Source: JAHEJX01 sp041605955 (GTDB taxonomy: Bacteria > Actinomycetota > Acidimicrobiia > Spongiisociales > UBA5794). From it: a stretch of DNA of 40,107 nucleotides. The notes below the pieces were generated by a model. It searched no databases and was not told the origin of the DNA. It saw only the letters and a program-made list of their open reading frames with translations. Shown here piece by piece: positions 29,443 through 38,409 of the stretch; position 1 is the first letter of the stretch, and every line of letters starts with the position of its first letter. Both the position numbers and the translations under genes were made by a program. The DNA is taken from NCBI GenBank assembly GCA_041605955.1, contig JBFIXI010000037.1:1-40107 (forward strand), written 5' to 3'.

Positions 29443-31326
29443 ATGGCCGCGCGTCATGTTCCGGGAAACGCACCGGCAAACGGATCGGTCGTAGCAGCCA
29501 TCGTCGGCATCGACGGCTGCGGGAAGACCTCGACGTTCCGCGACGCCATCACCCTTCTGGCGCAGTCGGTTCGCACCGTCGGGATCGGCGACGTGGTGGT
29601 GGATGGCTGCCCGGGCCGGCCGCCGTACGAGCGGACCGACATCCCCATGTCGCGGTCGGCCCGCGCCGTCGGAGCTGCCGCCAAGGGTTTACGCCGCCCC
29701 AACCTCTACAAGGATCTCAAGCTGCTCGAGTTCACCGAGCGCACCTTCGTCCGCAACCACGTGCTCGCCCAGGACGCCCCGCCTGCGCTCCTCACCGACG
29801 GTGATCCACTCGTGAACGTCGCCGCCTGGGCCATCGCCCGCTACTCCAAGGGAGAGCTGACCGACGACGAGCGTCTCCTCGATGTGCTGCACTACCTGGC
29901 GGGCGACCAGACGATCCCACTCCGCGAGCTGCCGTACTACCTGCGTCGCGGCTGGCAGCTCGCATTACTCAACCGGCTGCACCTGGCCCGGTTCGGTTTT
30001 CCGGATCTCGTGGTCCTGCTCCGCATCGCACCGGAGACGTCCATGGCGCGGATCCGGGCACGGGGCCGGCCGCTCCAGGTCCACGAGAACGTTGCGTTCC
30101 TCACGGAGCTGGCGGCCGCCTACGAGCGGGTCTGTGACGTCCTGGAGGCGCGGTGTGGCGTCCGCGTCCTCCGTTTGCGAGTCGACGAGACCACCCACGA
30201 GGACACGGTGCGAGCCGTGGCGGAGGCTGTGCTCACCCACCGGCCCCCGCCGACGCCCGGGCCGTTCTCGCCGGACACGATCGAGATCATCGCCACCACC
30301 ATGTCGGGTTCGTTCGCCGATCAGCGCAAGGTGCCTCAGATCGAGGCAGCGTTCCGTGCAGTGACCGACCGTGCGGTTCGCGTCCACCTGGCGGCCAGCC
30401 ACGCCGCCGCAGCGGAGACCGCTCGCACCATCGTCGAGGGCGGCGGGCGCACCATCGTCTCCGCGGGGGGCGCCGGGACCTTCAACGCCGTGCTCGAGGG
30501 TTGCCACGTCGCCGGCGGTGTCCCTCCCGATCTCCGCCTCGCCTTCCTCCGCAAGGGCTCCGCCGACCTGATCGGGAAGGTGCTGCACGTCCCGGATGAC
30601 CTGTTCGATGCGGCGGCGGCCATCGCGGTCGGAATCGGCACCGACCACACCCTGCCCGCCGACGTCCTCGCCGTCGAGACCGTCGAACCAGACGGCAGCG
30701 TGCAGCGGCGGCACCTCGTCGGCTTCGGCGGGCTCGGCATCTTCGGAGACGTCCCCCTCTTCACCGAGAGCCGGATCATCAAGTTCTACAAGGGTCTGCT
30801 GGGAACGCTGTTCGGCGATCTGGGGCCCTTCTTCTTCGGGCTCATGCTCGCGACGATCCGGTGGTGGGTCCTGCGCTTCCTCGGCCGCATCGCCCCCACG
30901 GAACTGAGCCTCGACGGGGAGATCCTGGCTGCGGACCGATGGGCGGCGGTGATCGTGCTCAACGGCGACCTCGGCAAGGACTTCCCTCTCGGGCGCGGCA
31001 TGCCGCTCTCGAGCGGCGCGTTCCGGGTGGTCGTCCTTCGCTACGTGGGCATCCGCGCCATGGTGCGGCAGATCAAGGCCTGCCGCACGGCAGCACTCCT
31101 GGACCGCCCGGACGAGCACGGGGCGATCGTCCGCGACGTGCGCAGCCTGTCCACCGAGCCCACGGGCCCGTCGAGCCCGGTGATGGTGAACGTCGACGGC
31201 CTGCGCCTGATCACGCAGGGTGCCGCTCGGTTCTCGGTTTCCGGGCGCGTCCGGCTCGTGGATGCGGGGCCCGTGTCGGCGGCGCCGCCGGTGGCCCCGA
31301 CGGCCACGACGGCCCAGACCCGATGA
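29443..31326 (+). CDS. Fusion of thymidylate-kinase-like P-loop domain and diacylglycerol-kinase catalytic domain
   Basis: 627 aa from ATG 29443, with AAGGA upstream. Residues 15-265 form a P-loop kinase of thymidylate-kinase type: IVGIDGCGKTSTF (Walker A), LLTDGDPLVNV (substrate acid), RIRARGRP (lid-like). Residues 280-600 form a DAGK/sphingosine-kinase-type lipid kinase: IIATTMSGSFADQRKVPQ, VSAGGAGTFNAVLEGC and RLAFLRKGSADLIGK. The usual GGDGT is GGAGT at 342-346, so the aspartate is missing; activity may be weak or altered. The gene overlaps the next by ATGA, giving translational coupling. It is divergent from the TIR gene over 160 bp. Substrates of both halves are unknown; a lipid or phosphorylated long-chain base is inferred. 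Confidence 0.85.
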   Translation: MAARHVPGNAPANGSVVAAIVGIDGCGKTSTFRDAITLLAQSVRTVGIGDVVVDGCPGRPPYERTDIPMSRSARAVGAAAKGLRRPNLYKDLKLLEFTERTFVRNHVLAQDAPPALLTDGDPLVNVAAWAIARYSKGELTDDERLLDVLHYLAGDQTIPLRELPYYLRRGWQLALLNRLHLARFGFPDLVVLLRIAPETSMARIRARGRPLQVHENVAFLTELAAAYERVCDVLEARCGVRVLRLRVDETTHEDTVRAVAEAVLTHRPPPTPGPFSPDTIEIIATTMSGSFADQRKVPQIEAAFRAVTDRAVRVHLAASHAAAAETARTIVEGGGRTIVSAGGAGTFNAVLEGCHVAGGVPPDLRLAFLRKGSADLIGKVLHVPDDLFDAAAAIAVGIGTDHTLPADVLAVETVEPDGSVQRRHLVGFGGLGIFGDVPLFTESRIIKFYKGLLGTLFGDLGPFFFGLMLATIRWWVLRFLGRIAPTELSLDGEILAADRWAAVIVLNGDLGKDFPLGRGMPLSSGAFRVVVLRYVGIRAMVRQIKACRTAALLDRPDEHGAIVRDVRSLSTEPTGPSSPVMVNVDGLRLITQGAARFSVSGRVRLVDAGPVSAAPPVAPTATTAQTR

Positions 31327-33842
31327 TGGAGACGCTGGTCGACCTCCTCGAGGACGCCGCCCTTCGCTACGGGGAACAACCGGCGCTGTCCACGCACCGC
31401 GGCCTGCGCGCCCGAAGGTGGAGCTACCAGGACCTGTGGCGGTCGGCGGTCGCCGTGGCGAATCACCTGCGCTGCGATCTCGGCCTCACTCCGGGGACGC
31501 GCGTCGTCGTCTGGGCGCCCAACTCACCCGAGCTCGTCGCGACGTACTTCGGTGTGATGCTCGGGCGGCTCGTGCTGGTGCCCATCGACCCGACGGCGAC
31601 GCCGAGCTTCGTCGCTTGCGTCGCCACGACGACACGCGCCGAGCTCATCGTGTCGGCCTTCGCCGTCCCCGACGCCATCTCCGCCCGCAGTGTCGCCATG
31701 GCGGACCTTCCGATGAATCAGAGCGATTCTCCGCCCGACGATCGGCCGTCGAGCGACGACGTCGCCGAGATCGTCTTCACCTCGGGTACCACCGGAACGC
31801 CGAAGGGGGTGATGCTGACCCACGGCAACATCGTCGCCAACGTGGAATCGGCTCTCCGGCTCGTTCCCCGCCGGCCCCTCCGTCTCGTCTCGCTGCTACC
31901 GCTGTCGCACATGCTCGAACAGACCGTGGGCCTCTACGGGCCGCTGGTGCTGGGGTCGACGATCGCCTACCCGACGAGTCGCCGCGTACCGGTGCTCATG
32001 AGGGCGATGCGTCGTAGCGCCGTCACCACCATTGTGCTGGTGCCACAGGTGCTCGAACTCATGGCGCAGGGCATCGAGCGCGAGGTGACGAGGCAGGGGA
32101 AGGTAGCCGTGTGGCGGTGGGCCCACCGGCTCGCCACCCGCGTGCCGATGCCGCTGCGGCGCACGCTGTTCCGGCGAGTCCACCAGGGACTTGGCGGCCA
32201 CCTCGACTTCGTGATCTGCGGCGGCGCCGCTCTCTCCGCCGACGTCGCCGGCCAGTGGGAGCGGATGGGGGTTCGGGTGATCGAGGGCTACGGCACCACC
32301 GAATGCGCCCCCATCGTGACGGGCAACACGTACTGGGATCGCCGTCCCGGCACGGTGGGTCGCCCGGTGCCGGTCGTGCAGGTCCGTCTGTCCCCTGCCG
32401 GAGAGGTGGTGGTGAAGGGCCCCAACGTGACCGCGGGGTATTGGGAGGACCCGGAAGGAACGACGAAAGCCTTCGATCATTGCGGCTGGTACCGCACCGG
32501 CGACCTCGGAGCGTGGGACACCGAAGGGCGGCTCCGCATCACCGGACGGCTGGCGGATCGCATCGTGCTCTCCAGCGGTCTCAACGTCTATCCCGAGGAC
32601 GTCGAAGACGCGTTGCGGGGGGAACCCGAGATCGAGGACTGCGTCGTGGTGGCGCTGCCCGACCGGAGCGGCAACCCGGCCGTGCACGCCGCGATCATCC
32701 CTGGGGCGGGCGCCGAGGCGACGGCGGCGGCCGCCGTGCGCCGTGCTGCCGCCAAGCTCGCCGAGCACCAACGGCCGACCGGATTCACTATCTGGCCCCA
32801 GGAGGACTTCCCCCGCACCAACCTGCTCAAGGTGAAGCGGCACGAGGTGGTGGCGGCGCTGCGCACAACTGCTGGGGTCGTTCCGCCACCGCCACACGTG
32901 GCGACCGTCTCCGGTGATGAGACCTTGGAACGGGTCCGCGCCATGCTCGTCGGGCTGGGTCACGTCGACGCGGCTGCGATCACCCGGGAGAGCGATCTCA
33001 CGATGGACATCGGCCTGGACTCGCTCGGTCGAGTCGAGTTGGCGGTGCGCCTGGAGGACGAGCTGGGTCTCGACGTGGAGGATGGCCAGCTCGCCGAGCT
33101 CGGCACGGTGGGTGCGCTGTGTGCGCTCGTCGAGCACAGCGAACGACCGGCGACGCCGGCAGTCGCCGGCTGGCCGCGGCGACCGGTTGCACGCGCAGCG
33201 CGTGCCTTAGTGCAGCGAGGGCTCGTCTTCCCGATCCACCGTCTCGTGGCCCACCCGTTCGCCGTGCGAGGTCGAGCGCACCTCGACGGCGTGGCCGGTC
33301 CGGTGCTGCTGATCGCCAACCACGCCAGCCATCTCGACACCCCGTCGATCCTCCGCGCGCTTCCGAGATCGCTCCGGCGGCGGACTGCCGTGGCGGCCGC
33401 CGCCGACTACTTCTACCGCTACCGCTGGCTGGGCGCCGTGGCGACGGTGGCGCTGGGCACGTTTCCCTTCTCACGCGAAGGGGCGGTGCGGTCGAGCCTC
33501 GAGCACTGTGGGGACCTGATCGACGACGGGTGGTCGGTGCTCATCTACCCGGAGGGCACACGGTCGACCAGCGGTGTGCGGGCGTCGTTTCGCAGCGGGA
33601 TCGGCTTCCTTGCCGCCGAGCTCGATGTCCCGGTGATTCCGATTGGCGTCTCGGGTGCCCATGCCCTGTGGCCGAAGGGCGCAAGATTCCCGCACCGCGG
33701 ATCGATCACGGTGCGCTTCGGCCCCCCGATCCGGGTGCCGGTGGATGCCGACCGCGACGAGCTGATCACCAAGCTCGAACAGGCCGTGGCATCTCTCGCC
33801 GCGACGCAGGTCGATCAGCCGCCCGTGGCTACTCGCCGTTGA
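31323..33842 (+). CDS. Trifunctional acyl-AMP ligase, acyl carrier and PlsC acyltransferase
   Basis: 839 aa from ATG 31323, overlapping the upstream stop as ATGA. Three domains: an acyl-adenylate-forming ligase (1-515) with FTSGTTGTPKGVM at 152-164, EGYGTTECAP at 321-330 and GLNVYPEDVED near 420; an acyl carrier protein (535-605) with the phosphopantetheine serine in DIGLDSLG, S567; and a PlsC acyltransferase (640-839) with NHASHLD at 666-672 (H-X4-D) and YPEGTRS at 742-748. It could activate a fatty acid, load it on its own ACP and transfer it to a glycerolipid. E. coli Aas joins ligase and acyltransferase but has no ACP in between. The gene ends in a 14-base convergent overlap with the lyase. 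Confidence 0.92.
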   Translation: MMETLVDLLEDAALRYGEQPALSTHRGLRARRWSYQDLWRSAVAVANHLRCDLGLTPGTRVVVWAPNSPELVATYFGVMLGRLVLVPIDPTATPSFVACVATTTRAELIVSAFAVPDAISARSVAMADLPMNQSDSPPDDRPSSDDVAEIVFTSGTTGTPKGVMLTHGNIVANVESALRLVPRRPLRLVSLLPLSHMLEQTVGLYGPLVLGSTIAYPTSRRVPVLMRAMRRSAVTTIVLVPQVLELMAQGIEREVTRQGKVAVWRWAHRLATRVPMPLRRTLFRRVHQGLGGHLDFVICGGAALSADVAGQWERMGVRVIEGYGTTECAPIVTGNTYWDRRPGTVGRPVPVVQVRLSPAGEVVVKGPNVTAGYWEDPEGTTKAFDHCGWYRTGDLGAWDTEGRLRITGRLADRIVLSSGLNVYPEDVEDALRGEPEIEDCVVVALPDRSGNPAVHAAIIPGAGAEATAAAAVRRAAAKLAEHQRPTGFTIWPQEDFPRTNLLKVKRHEVVAALRTTAGVVPPPPHVATVSGDETLERVRAMLVGLGHVDAAAITRESDLTMDIGLDSLGRVELAVRLEDELGLDVEDGQLAELGTVGALCALVEHSERPATPAVAGWPRRPVARAARALVQRGLVFPIHRLVAHPFAVRGRAHLDGVAGPVLLIANHASHLDTPSILRALPRSLRRRTAVAAAADYFYRYRWLGAVATVALGTFPFSREGAVRSSLEHCGDLIDDGWSVLIYPEGTRSTSGVRASFRSGIGFLAAELDVPVIPIGVSGAHALWPKGARFPHRGSITVRFGPPIRVPVDADRDELITKLEQAVASLAATQVDQPPVATRR

Positions 33843-35334
33843 CCTCATAGAGACGATCGACGTAGCGCTCGATGAGGTCGGCGACCGCACCTCGGGCCGG
33901 AAAGGTGGCGGCCATGCCGTAGAGCGGCGCAGAGCCGGTGCGCGCCTTCCCACCGCCAGCGACCGCAGCGGCCACCGCGGCGCCGAGATCGGCGACGAAC
34001 TCCTCGGCAACGCCCTCCTGGGTGTGGCGCAGCGTCACGGCGATGTGCACGGCCGGAGGATGGTGAAGGCCGTTGAGACTCCAGCCTCGCTCGCCCATGC
34101 GGGCCATCACCTCGTAGATGTCGACGGTGTCCGATGTGAAGGCGATCACCCACAGGGGATCGCCGATGATCTGCAGTTCACGGATCTCCTCGATGCCGGC
34201 CCGGATATGAGCGGCGGCGGCGAGGATGGACTCGGTGGCCGAGAGGTAGCCCGCTTCGCCCATCGCCAGCAACGCCGCCCACGTACCTGCGATGAGTCCA
34301 CCGGGGCGGCTTCCGGCGAGGGCAGGTGAGTAGTAGAGCCCACCGGGCCATTCGGTCGCCACGTGGAATTGGTGATGGCGCAGCTCGCGTCCGCGGTACA
34401 GCACGACGGAGGTCCCCTTCGGGGCGTAGCCGTACTTGTGGGTGTCCACCGACAGGGAGGTGACTCCAGGCAGACGGAAGTCGATGACCGGCACGTCGTA
34501 GCCGAGTCGCTCCGCCCACGGGATCACGAAGCCGCCGAGGCACGCATCGGTGTGGAACCCGACGCCGTGTTCCCTGGCGAGCTGGGACAGCTCGGGAATG
34601 GGGTCGATGACGCCGTGGGGAAAGCCGGGAGCCGACCCCGCCACGACGGCGGTGCGGCGCCCGATGGCCTTGGCGGTTGCGGCGACGTCGGCACGGCCAT
34701 CCGGCCCCACTGGGATACGATGCTGCCGGTAGCCCAGCAGATGAGCGGCTTTGTCGAACGCGACGTGCGCCGACGAGGGCACCACCATCTCGGGTCGTGC
34801 GATTCCCGCCCGGTCGCGGTGGGCCTTCATCGCCATGATGATCGACTCGGTGCCGCCGGAGGTCAGTGTGCCGACGATGTCGTCGCCGCCCGCCTCGTCC
34901 CCGCCCAGCATCCCCGCCGTCATCGACACGATCTCCGCCTCGAACTTCATTCCCGATGGCCACAGATCGACGTGGAGGGGATTGGATTGGGAGTGGAGGG
35001 CATACACCCGGCTCAGGAAGTCGATGTGCTCGGTGTCCCCGTGGTAGACGGCCCCCGAAGCTCTCCCCCCCTGCCAGCCGGCCGCTTCGGCCGAAGCGAG
35101 GGAGGCGATGTCGCCGAGGATGTCCTCGTGGGAGCGCGCTGCGGCGGGGAGTCGGCGGAAGACCCGTACGTCGGACGCCGGCTGTGCCGGCGGTGCGTCG
35201 ACCAGCATCTCCTCGTACTGGCGTTCGAGGGCGCGTCGCACCGGCGGGACCCGCATCGCGCTCCGATGGAGACGTGTCGCCAGTCCGCGCGGCAGCTTCT
35301 CCAGCAGCCGTTGCGACATCGACACGAGGCTCAT
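33829..35334 (-). CDS. Sphingosine-1-phosphate-lyase-type PLP enzyme
   Basis: 501 aa from ATG 35334, with GGGAAG upstream. Close throughout to eukaryotic and bacterial sphingosine-1-phosphate lyases: GAVYHGDTEHIDFLSRVYAL, SQSNPLHVDLWPSGMKFEAE, TLTSGGTESIIMAMKAHRD, SAHVAFDKAAHLLGY, GSAPGFPHGVIDPIPELS, HTDACLGGFVIPWAERLGYD, and DTHKYGYAPKG with the PLP lysine K300. The family splits phosphorylated long-chain bases into phosphoethanolamine and a fatty aldehyde, but a related decarboxylase or lyase on another phosphoamine is possible. No N-terminal membrane helix is seen, unlike the animal enzyme. It follows the FGGY kinase gene by 14 bp in the same direction. Confidence 0.9.
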   Translation of the reverse strand: MSLVSMSQRLLEKLPRGLATRLHRSAMRVPPVRRALERQYEEMLVDAPPAQPASDVRVFRRLPAAARSHEDILGDIASLASAEAAGWQGGRASGAVYHGDTEHIDFLSRVYALHSQSNPLHVDLWPSGMKFEAEIVSMTAGMLGGDEAGGDDIVGTLTSGGTESIIMAMKAHRDRAGIARPEMVVPSSAHVAFDKAAHLLGYRQHRIPVGPDGRADVAATAKAIGRRTAVVAGSAPGFPHGVIDPIPELSQLAREHGVGFHTDACLGGFVIPWAERLGYDVPVIDFRLPGVTSLSVDTHKYGYAPKGTSVVLYRGRELRHHQFHVATEWPGGLYYSPALAGSRPGGLIAGTWAALLAMGEAGYLSATESILAAAAHIRAGIEEIRELQIIGDPLWVIAFTSDTVDIYEVMARMGERGWSLNGLHHPPAVHIAVTLRHTQEGVAEEFVADLGAAVAAAVAGGGKARTGSAPLYGMAATFPARGAVADLIERYVDRLYEVNGE

Positions 35335-35348
35335 GGTTCTTCCCGGAA

Positions 35349-36905
35349 TCAGCGGTTGAGGCGGCGGTAGGTGCGGCGGTTCCGCTTGTGAAGCTGCCGG
35401 AAGGCATCGTAGGCGGTGTCGTAGACGGCCCGATGTGCCGGATTGGGCTCGTAGGTGGCGGCGATCGGAACGAGACCGGGGACCCCGCCCCACCGCAGCC
35501 GGCCGAGGGCGACGTGGGCCAGGAGTCCGGCACCGCGCACGTTCACCTGGATGGGATCGTTCGCCTGGTGCACGGTGCGGCCCAGCACGTCGGCGTGGAT
35601 CCGGCACCAGAGATCCGACTGGGCGCCGCCACCTACCATGACGATCGGATCGAGCCGGGTACCGGCGAACTTCTCGACGTAGCCGAGCAGCCAGCGGGTG
35701 TTGAAGGCCACGCCTTCGAACGCTGCCCGGATCATCTCTGCCCGTCCCGTGCCGAGCGATTGGTTGAAGAACCCGCCGCGCAACGCGGCGTCCTCGACGG
35801 GGGTCCGTTCCCCATAAAGCCACGGAGTGAAGATGACGCCGTTGCTCCCCGCCGGAACGGAGGCGGCCACCCGGTTCATGTCGGCGTACACGGCGGCGCG
35901 GTCTTCGTGGTCGGGGTAGAGCACATCCGCCAGCCACTCGATGGCCTTTCCCGCCGTCTCCTGCTCGTTGGCGGTCAGGTAGCGGCCGGGCACCGCCGCC
36001 GGGAGCGTGCCGATGCTGTGCACGACATCGGTCTTCTTGAACGGCACGTGGCAGATCAGCCACGACGACGTGCCCAGGTAGCAGTGGCCGGCGAGGTCGG
36101 CCGTCGTGCCGGCCCCGATGGCGGCCGAGTGCAGGTCGGGCGTCCCCACCACAACGGGGACGCCCGGCGGCAGCGTGAGATCGGCGGCGGCTTCCTCTGT
36201 CAAAGGGCCGAGCACATCCGTGGCCGGCCGCAGCGGTGGAAGCTGCGATCTCTCCAGTCCCGCCCAGTCGAGGAGCACGTCGGCGTACGACACCGCAGAC
36301 GGGTCGGTGTTGTCGGTGACCCAGTGCAGGGCGATCGAGTCGAACGAGGCGGCGATGGAACCGGTGAGCCTGAGGTTGAGGTAGTCCGTGGGCTCCAGGA
36401 AGGTGGCTGCGGCGTGGTACACCTCGGGGCGTTCGTGACGCAGGAACAGGATGTGCGCCAGGGGGTCCTTTCCGGAGCGGCTGGGGGCGCCACCCGTCAG
36501 GCTCACCCAGGTGCGGAGCTTGCGTGGGTCGTAGCCCTCCACGCGGATCGGTCCCCTGATGAGATCACGGATGTAGCTCGCACCCCTGGAATCCATCCAG
36601 ATGACGGCATTGCCGATGGCGGCTCCGGTTGCGTCGACGGCGACGGTGCCGGACCACTGTCCGGTCACCGACACGGCGTCGATGTGCTCCCGAGGTACGA
36701 GCTCCTTGGCCACGACCCGGCGGGATGCGGCGCACACTGCGGTCCACCAGGCGGTGGGATCCTGCTCGGCGCCACCGTTGGGCAGCAGCAGGAGCTCCAC
36801 GGGATGGAACTCCGCACCGATGACCTCGCTCGTGGCCGACACGAGAGCCACCTTGGGGCCCGAGGTCCCCAGGTCGATCGCCAGCACGTACGACTCGTCA
36901 CCCAT
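35349..36905 (-). CDS. FGGY-family carbohydrate kinase, xylulokinase-like
   Basis: 518 aa from ATG 36905. The ASKHA-fold motifs are present: an N-terminal phosphate-1 loop YVLAIDLGTSGPKVALVSAT, VSVTGQWSGTVAVDATGAAI, VIWMDSRG, the phosphate-2 region TSSWLICHVPFKK, and the adenosine motif MVGGGAQSDLWCRIHADVLG near residue 425. Family members phosphorylate xylulose, glycerol, fuculose and similar sugars; xylulokinase-like is the nearest guess from the motifs, and the true substrate is not certain. It is the first gene of a pair with the lyase, separated by 14 bp, so they are probably co-transcribed. A sugar or polyol kinase beside a phosphoamine lyase is unexplained. Confidence 0.88.
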   Translation of the reverse strand: MGDESYVLAIDLGTSGPKVALVSATSEVIGAEFHPVELLLLPNGGAEQDPTAWWTAVCAASRRVVAKELVPREHIDAVSVTGQWSGTVAVDATGAAIGNAVIWMDSRGASYIRDLIRGPIRVEGYDPRKLRTWVSLTGGAPSRSGKDPLAHILFLRHERPEVYHAAATFLEPTDYLNLRLTGSIAASFDSIALHWVTDNTDPSAVSYADVLLDWAGLERSQLPPLRPATDVLGPLTEEAAADLTLPPGVPVVVGTPDLHSAAIGAGTTADLAGHCYLGTSSWLICHVPFKKTDVVHSIGTLPAAVPGRYLTANEQETAGKAIEWLADVLYPDHEDRAAVYADMNRVAASVPAGSNGVIFTPWLYGERTPVEDAALRGGFFNQSLGTGRAEMIRAAFEGVAFNTRWLLGYVEKFAGTRLDPIVMVGGGAQSDLWCRIHADVLGRTVHQANDPIQVNVRGAGLLAHVALGRLRWGGVPGLVPIAATYEPNPAHRAVYDTAYDAFRQLHKRNRRTYRRLNR

Positions 36906-36963
36906 GCCACGCGCAAGCTAGCCAAAGGTGGTCGCGTGGCGCTCGACATCGGCTGAACCGCCG

Positions 36964-38304
36964 TCACCCGGAGAGCCGTGGACCTGCGGTCTCCCAGAAC
37001 CGGGCCTCGTCCACGTAACACACTGCGGTCACGTCGGACCCCCCGGTGACCGCCCAAACGTCATGGGCCCCCGCCGTAACCACGAATTGATCGCGTTGGC
37101 TCCACCAGTCCGGCGGATCGGTCTCGCCGGAGGCGACGTAGGCATCCCAGTCGTCGGTGGTCGTGCCGGGCGCATACGTGCCGAGCAGCCACGCGATCGT
37201 GTCGCCGCCGTCGTTGTCGATGCGGACCCACATCGATGCGGGCAAGGGGTCGGGGCCGTCGTACACGCACGTCGTGCCATCCCAGGAAAGCGTCGCATCG
37301 GGCACCCACTCGGCAACTCCGGTGTCGCTCGTCCCGAGGATCGCCTCGTAGAAGGCGTCCTCGAACAGCTGCGGGTCGGCGTCGACGGCTAGCCGCACCG
37401 ATCGGCCGGTAGCGGACTCCACCGTCGCTCCGGCGGCTGGTCCGCCGGCTTCGACCACTTCGAGCAGCCGTTCCTCGATCGTGACGACCGACTCATCGGT
37501 TGCGACGACGGCGGCCAGCTCATCCCAGTGGTACATCCCGCCGTACAGCGGCGTGACATCGAGGTACTCGGCCATGAAGTCGGCAACGGGTGACGCATCG
37601 TGGTGGGCGGCCACGGCCTCGTAGAGGTGGGGGGTCACCGGAAGGTGGTTGGTCGCATCGAGGGGGATCATCGTGATCGGAATCTCACTGGCGAACACCA
37701 TCGCCGCGGCGCGAGGGTCCGCCCAGATGTTGAACTCGGCATCCAAGTTGTCGGGGACGTTGCCACCCGCATCGACGGCGCCACCCATCAGGTACATCAT
37801 CTCGATGTGGTCGACCAGCGTCGGATCCTCCTCGAGAGCCTCTGCGATGTTCGTCAACGGACCCACCGCAACGAGCACTACATCCTCGGCGTCGGCGAGT
37901 GTCTCGACCAGGAGCTCGACGGCTGAAATCTCTGCGAGGTCGGGTGGCTCCGGAAGTTCGACGCCGCCCAGCGTGTCGGCGGCGTTGCGAAACGCCTGGG
38001 GCGCTTCGTTCGAGCCTTCGAGCGGCGTGGTCCGCCCGCACGCAACCGGGATGTCGGGGGCGTCGATCCTGGTGAGCATCGCCGCGATGTTCTCTGCAGC
38101 GACGGGGCAATGCGCAACCCCGGTACCGGAAACCGTGATCGCCAGGACCTCGACGTCGGGATCCTCGAGCAGGTACAGGGCGGCTTTGACGTCGTCGATG
38201 GCGCCATCACCGTCCACCACCACCTGGATGGGCCCGGAGTCTCCGCACGCGCCAACGAGAGCTCCAAACAGCAATGCAGCAGCCAGCCAGCGAAACACCC
38301 TCAT
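36964..38304 (-). CDS. Nucleoside-hydrolase-family lipoprotein
   Basis: 446 aa from ATG 38304, with GGAGG 5 bases upstream; the frame extends to 38331. The signal peptide MRVFRWLAAALLFGALVGAC ends in a lipobox (LVGAC). The mature protein begins with a nucleoside hydrolase domain: VVVDGDGAIDDVKAALYLLE (calcium-binding aspartates; usually DxDPGxDD), VLVAVGPLTNIAEALEEDP, MMYLMGGAVDAGGNVPDNLD, EFNIWADPRAA and HWDELAAVVATDES. A C-terminal domain of about 110 residues (from about residue 335) is beta-rich and not part of the usual enzyme. Family enzymes cleave purine or pyrimidine ribosides; this one should act outside the membrane. The DTDP to DGDG change may alter metal binding. Confidence 0.85.
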   Translation of the reverse strand: MRVFRWLAAALLFGALVGACGDSGPIQVVVDGDGAIDDVKAALYLLEDPDVEVLAITVSGTGVAHCPVAAENIAAMLTRIDAPDIPVACGRTTPLEGSNEAPQAFRNAADTLGGVELPEPPDLAEISAVELLVETLADAEDVVLVAVGPLTNIAEALEEDPTLVDHIEMMYLMGGAVDAGGNVPDNLDAEFNIWADPRAAAMVFASEIPITMIPLDATNHLPVTPHLYEAVAAHHDASPVADFMAEYLDVTPLYGGMYHWDELAAVVATDESVVTIEERLLEVVEAGGPAAGATVESATGRSVRLAVDADPQLFEDAFYEAILGTSDTGVAEWVPDATLSWDGTTCVYDGPDPLPASMWVRIDNDGGDTIAWLLGTYAPGTTTDDWDAYVASGETDPPDWWSQRDQFVVTAGAHDVWAVTGGSDVTAVCYVDEARFWETAGPRLSG

Positions 38305-38409
38305 CTCGACCTCCATCTCCCCACCTCTCACGGTCGCGCCGGGCCGTTGGTGGGAGTAGGGCCGAACGTCGGACGCGCCGCACGAATGGTGGGCGCTCCG
38401 GCTGGAGTC

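Noticed and set aside
34866..36956. Long plus-strand open frame opposite the lyase and FGGY kinase genes (696 codons)
   Set aside because: No domains, shadow composition, and it crosses two well-supported genes.
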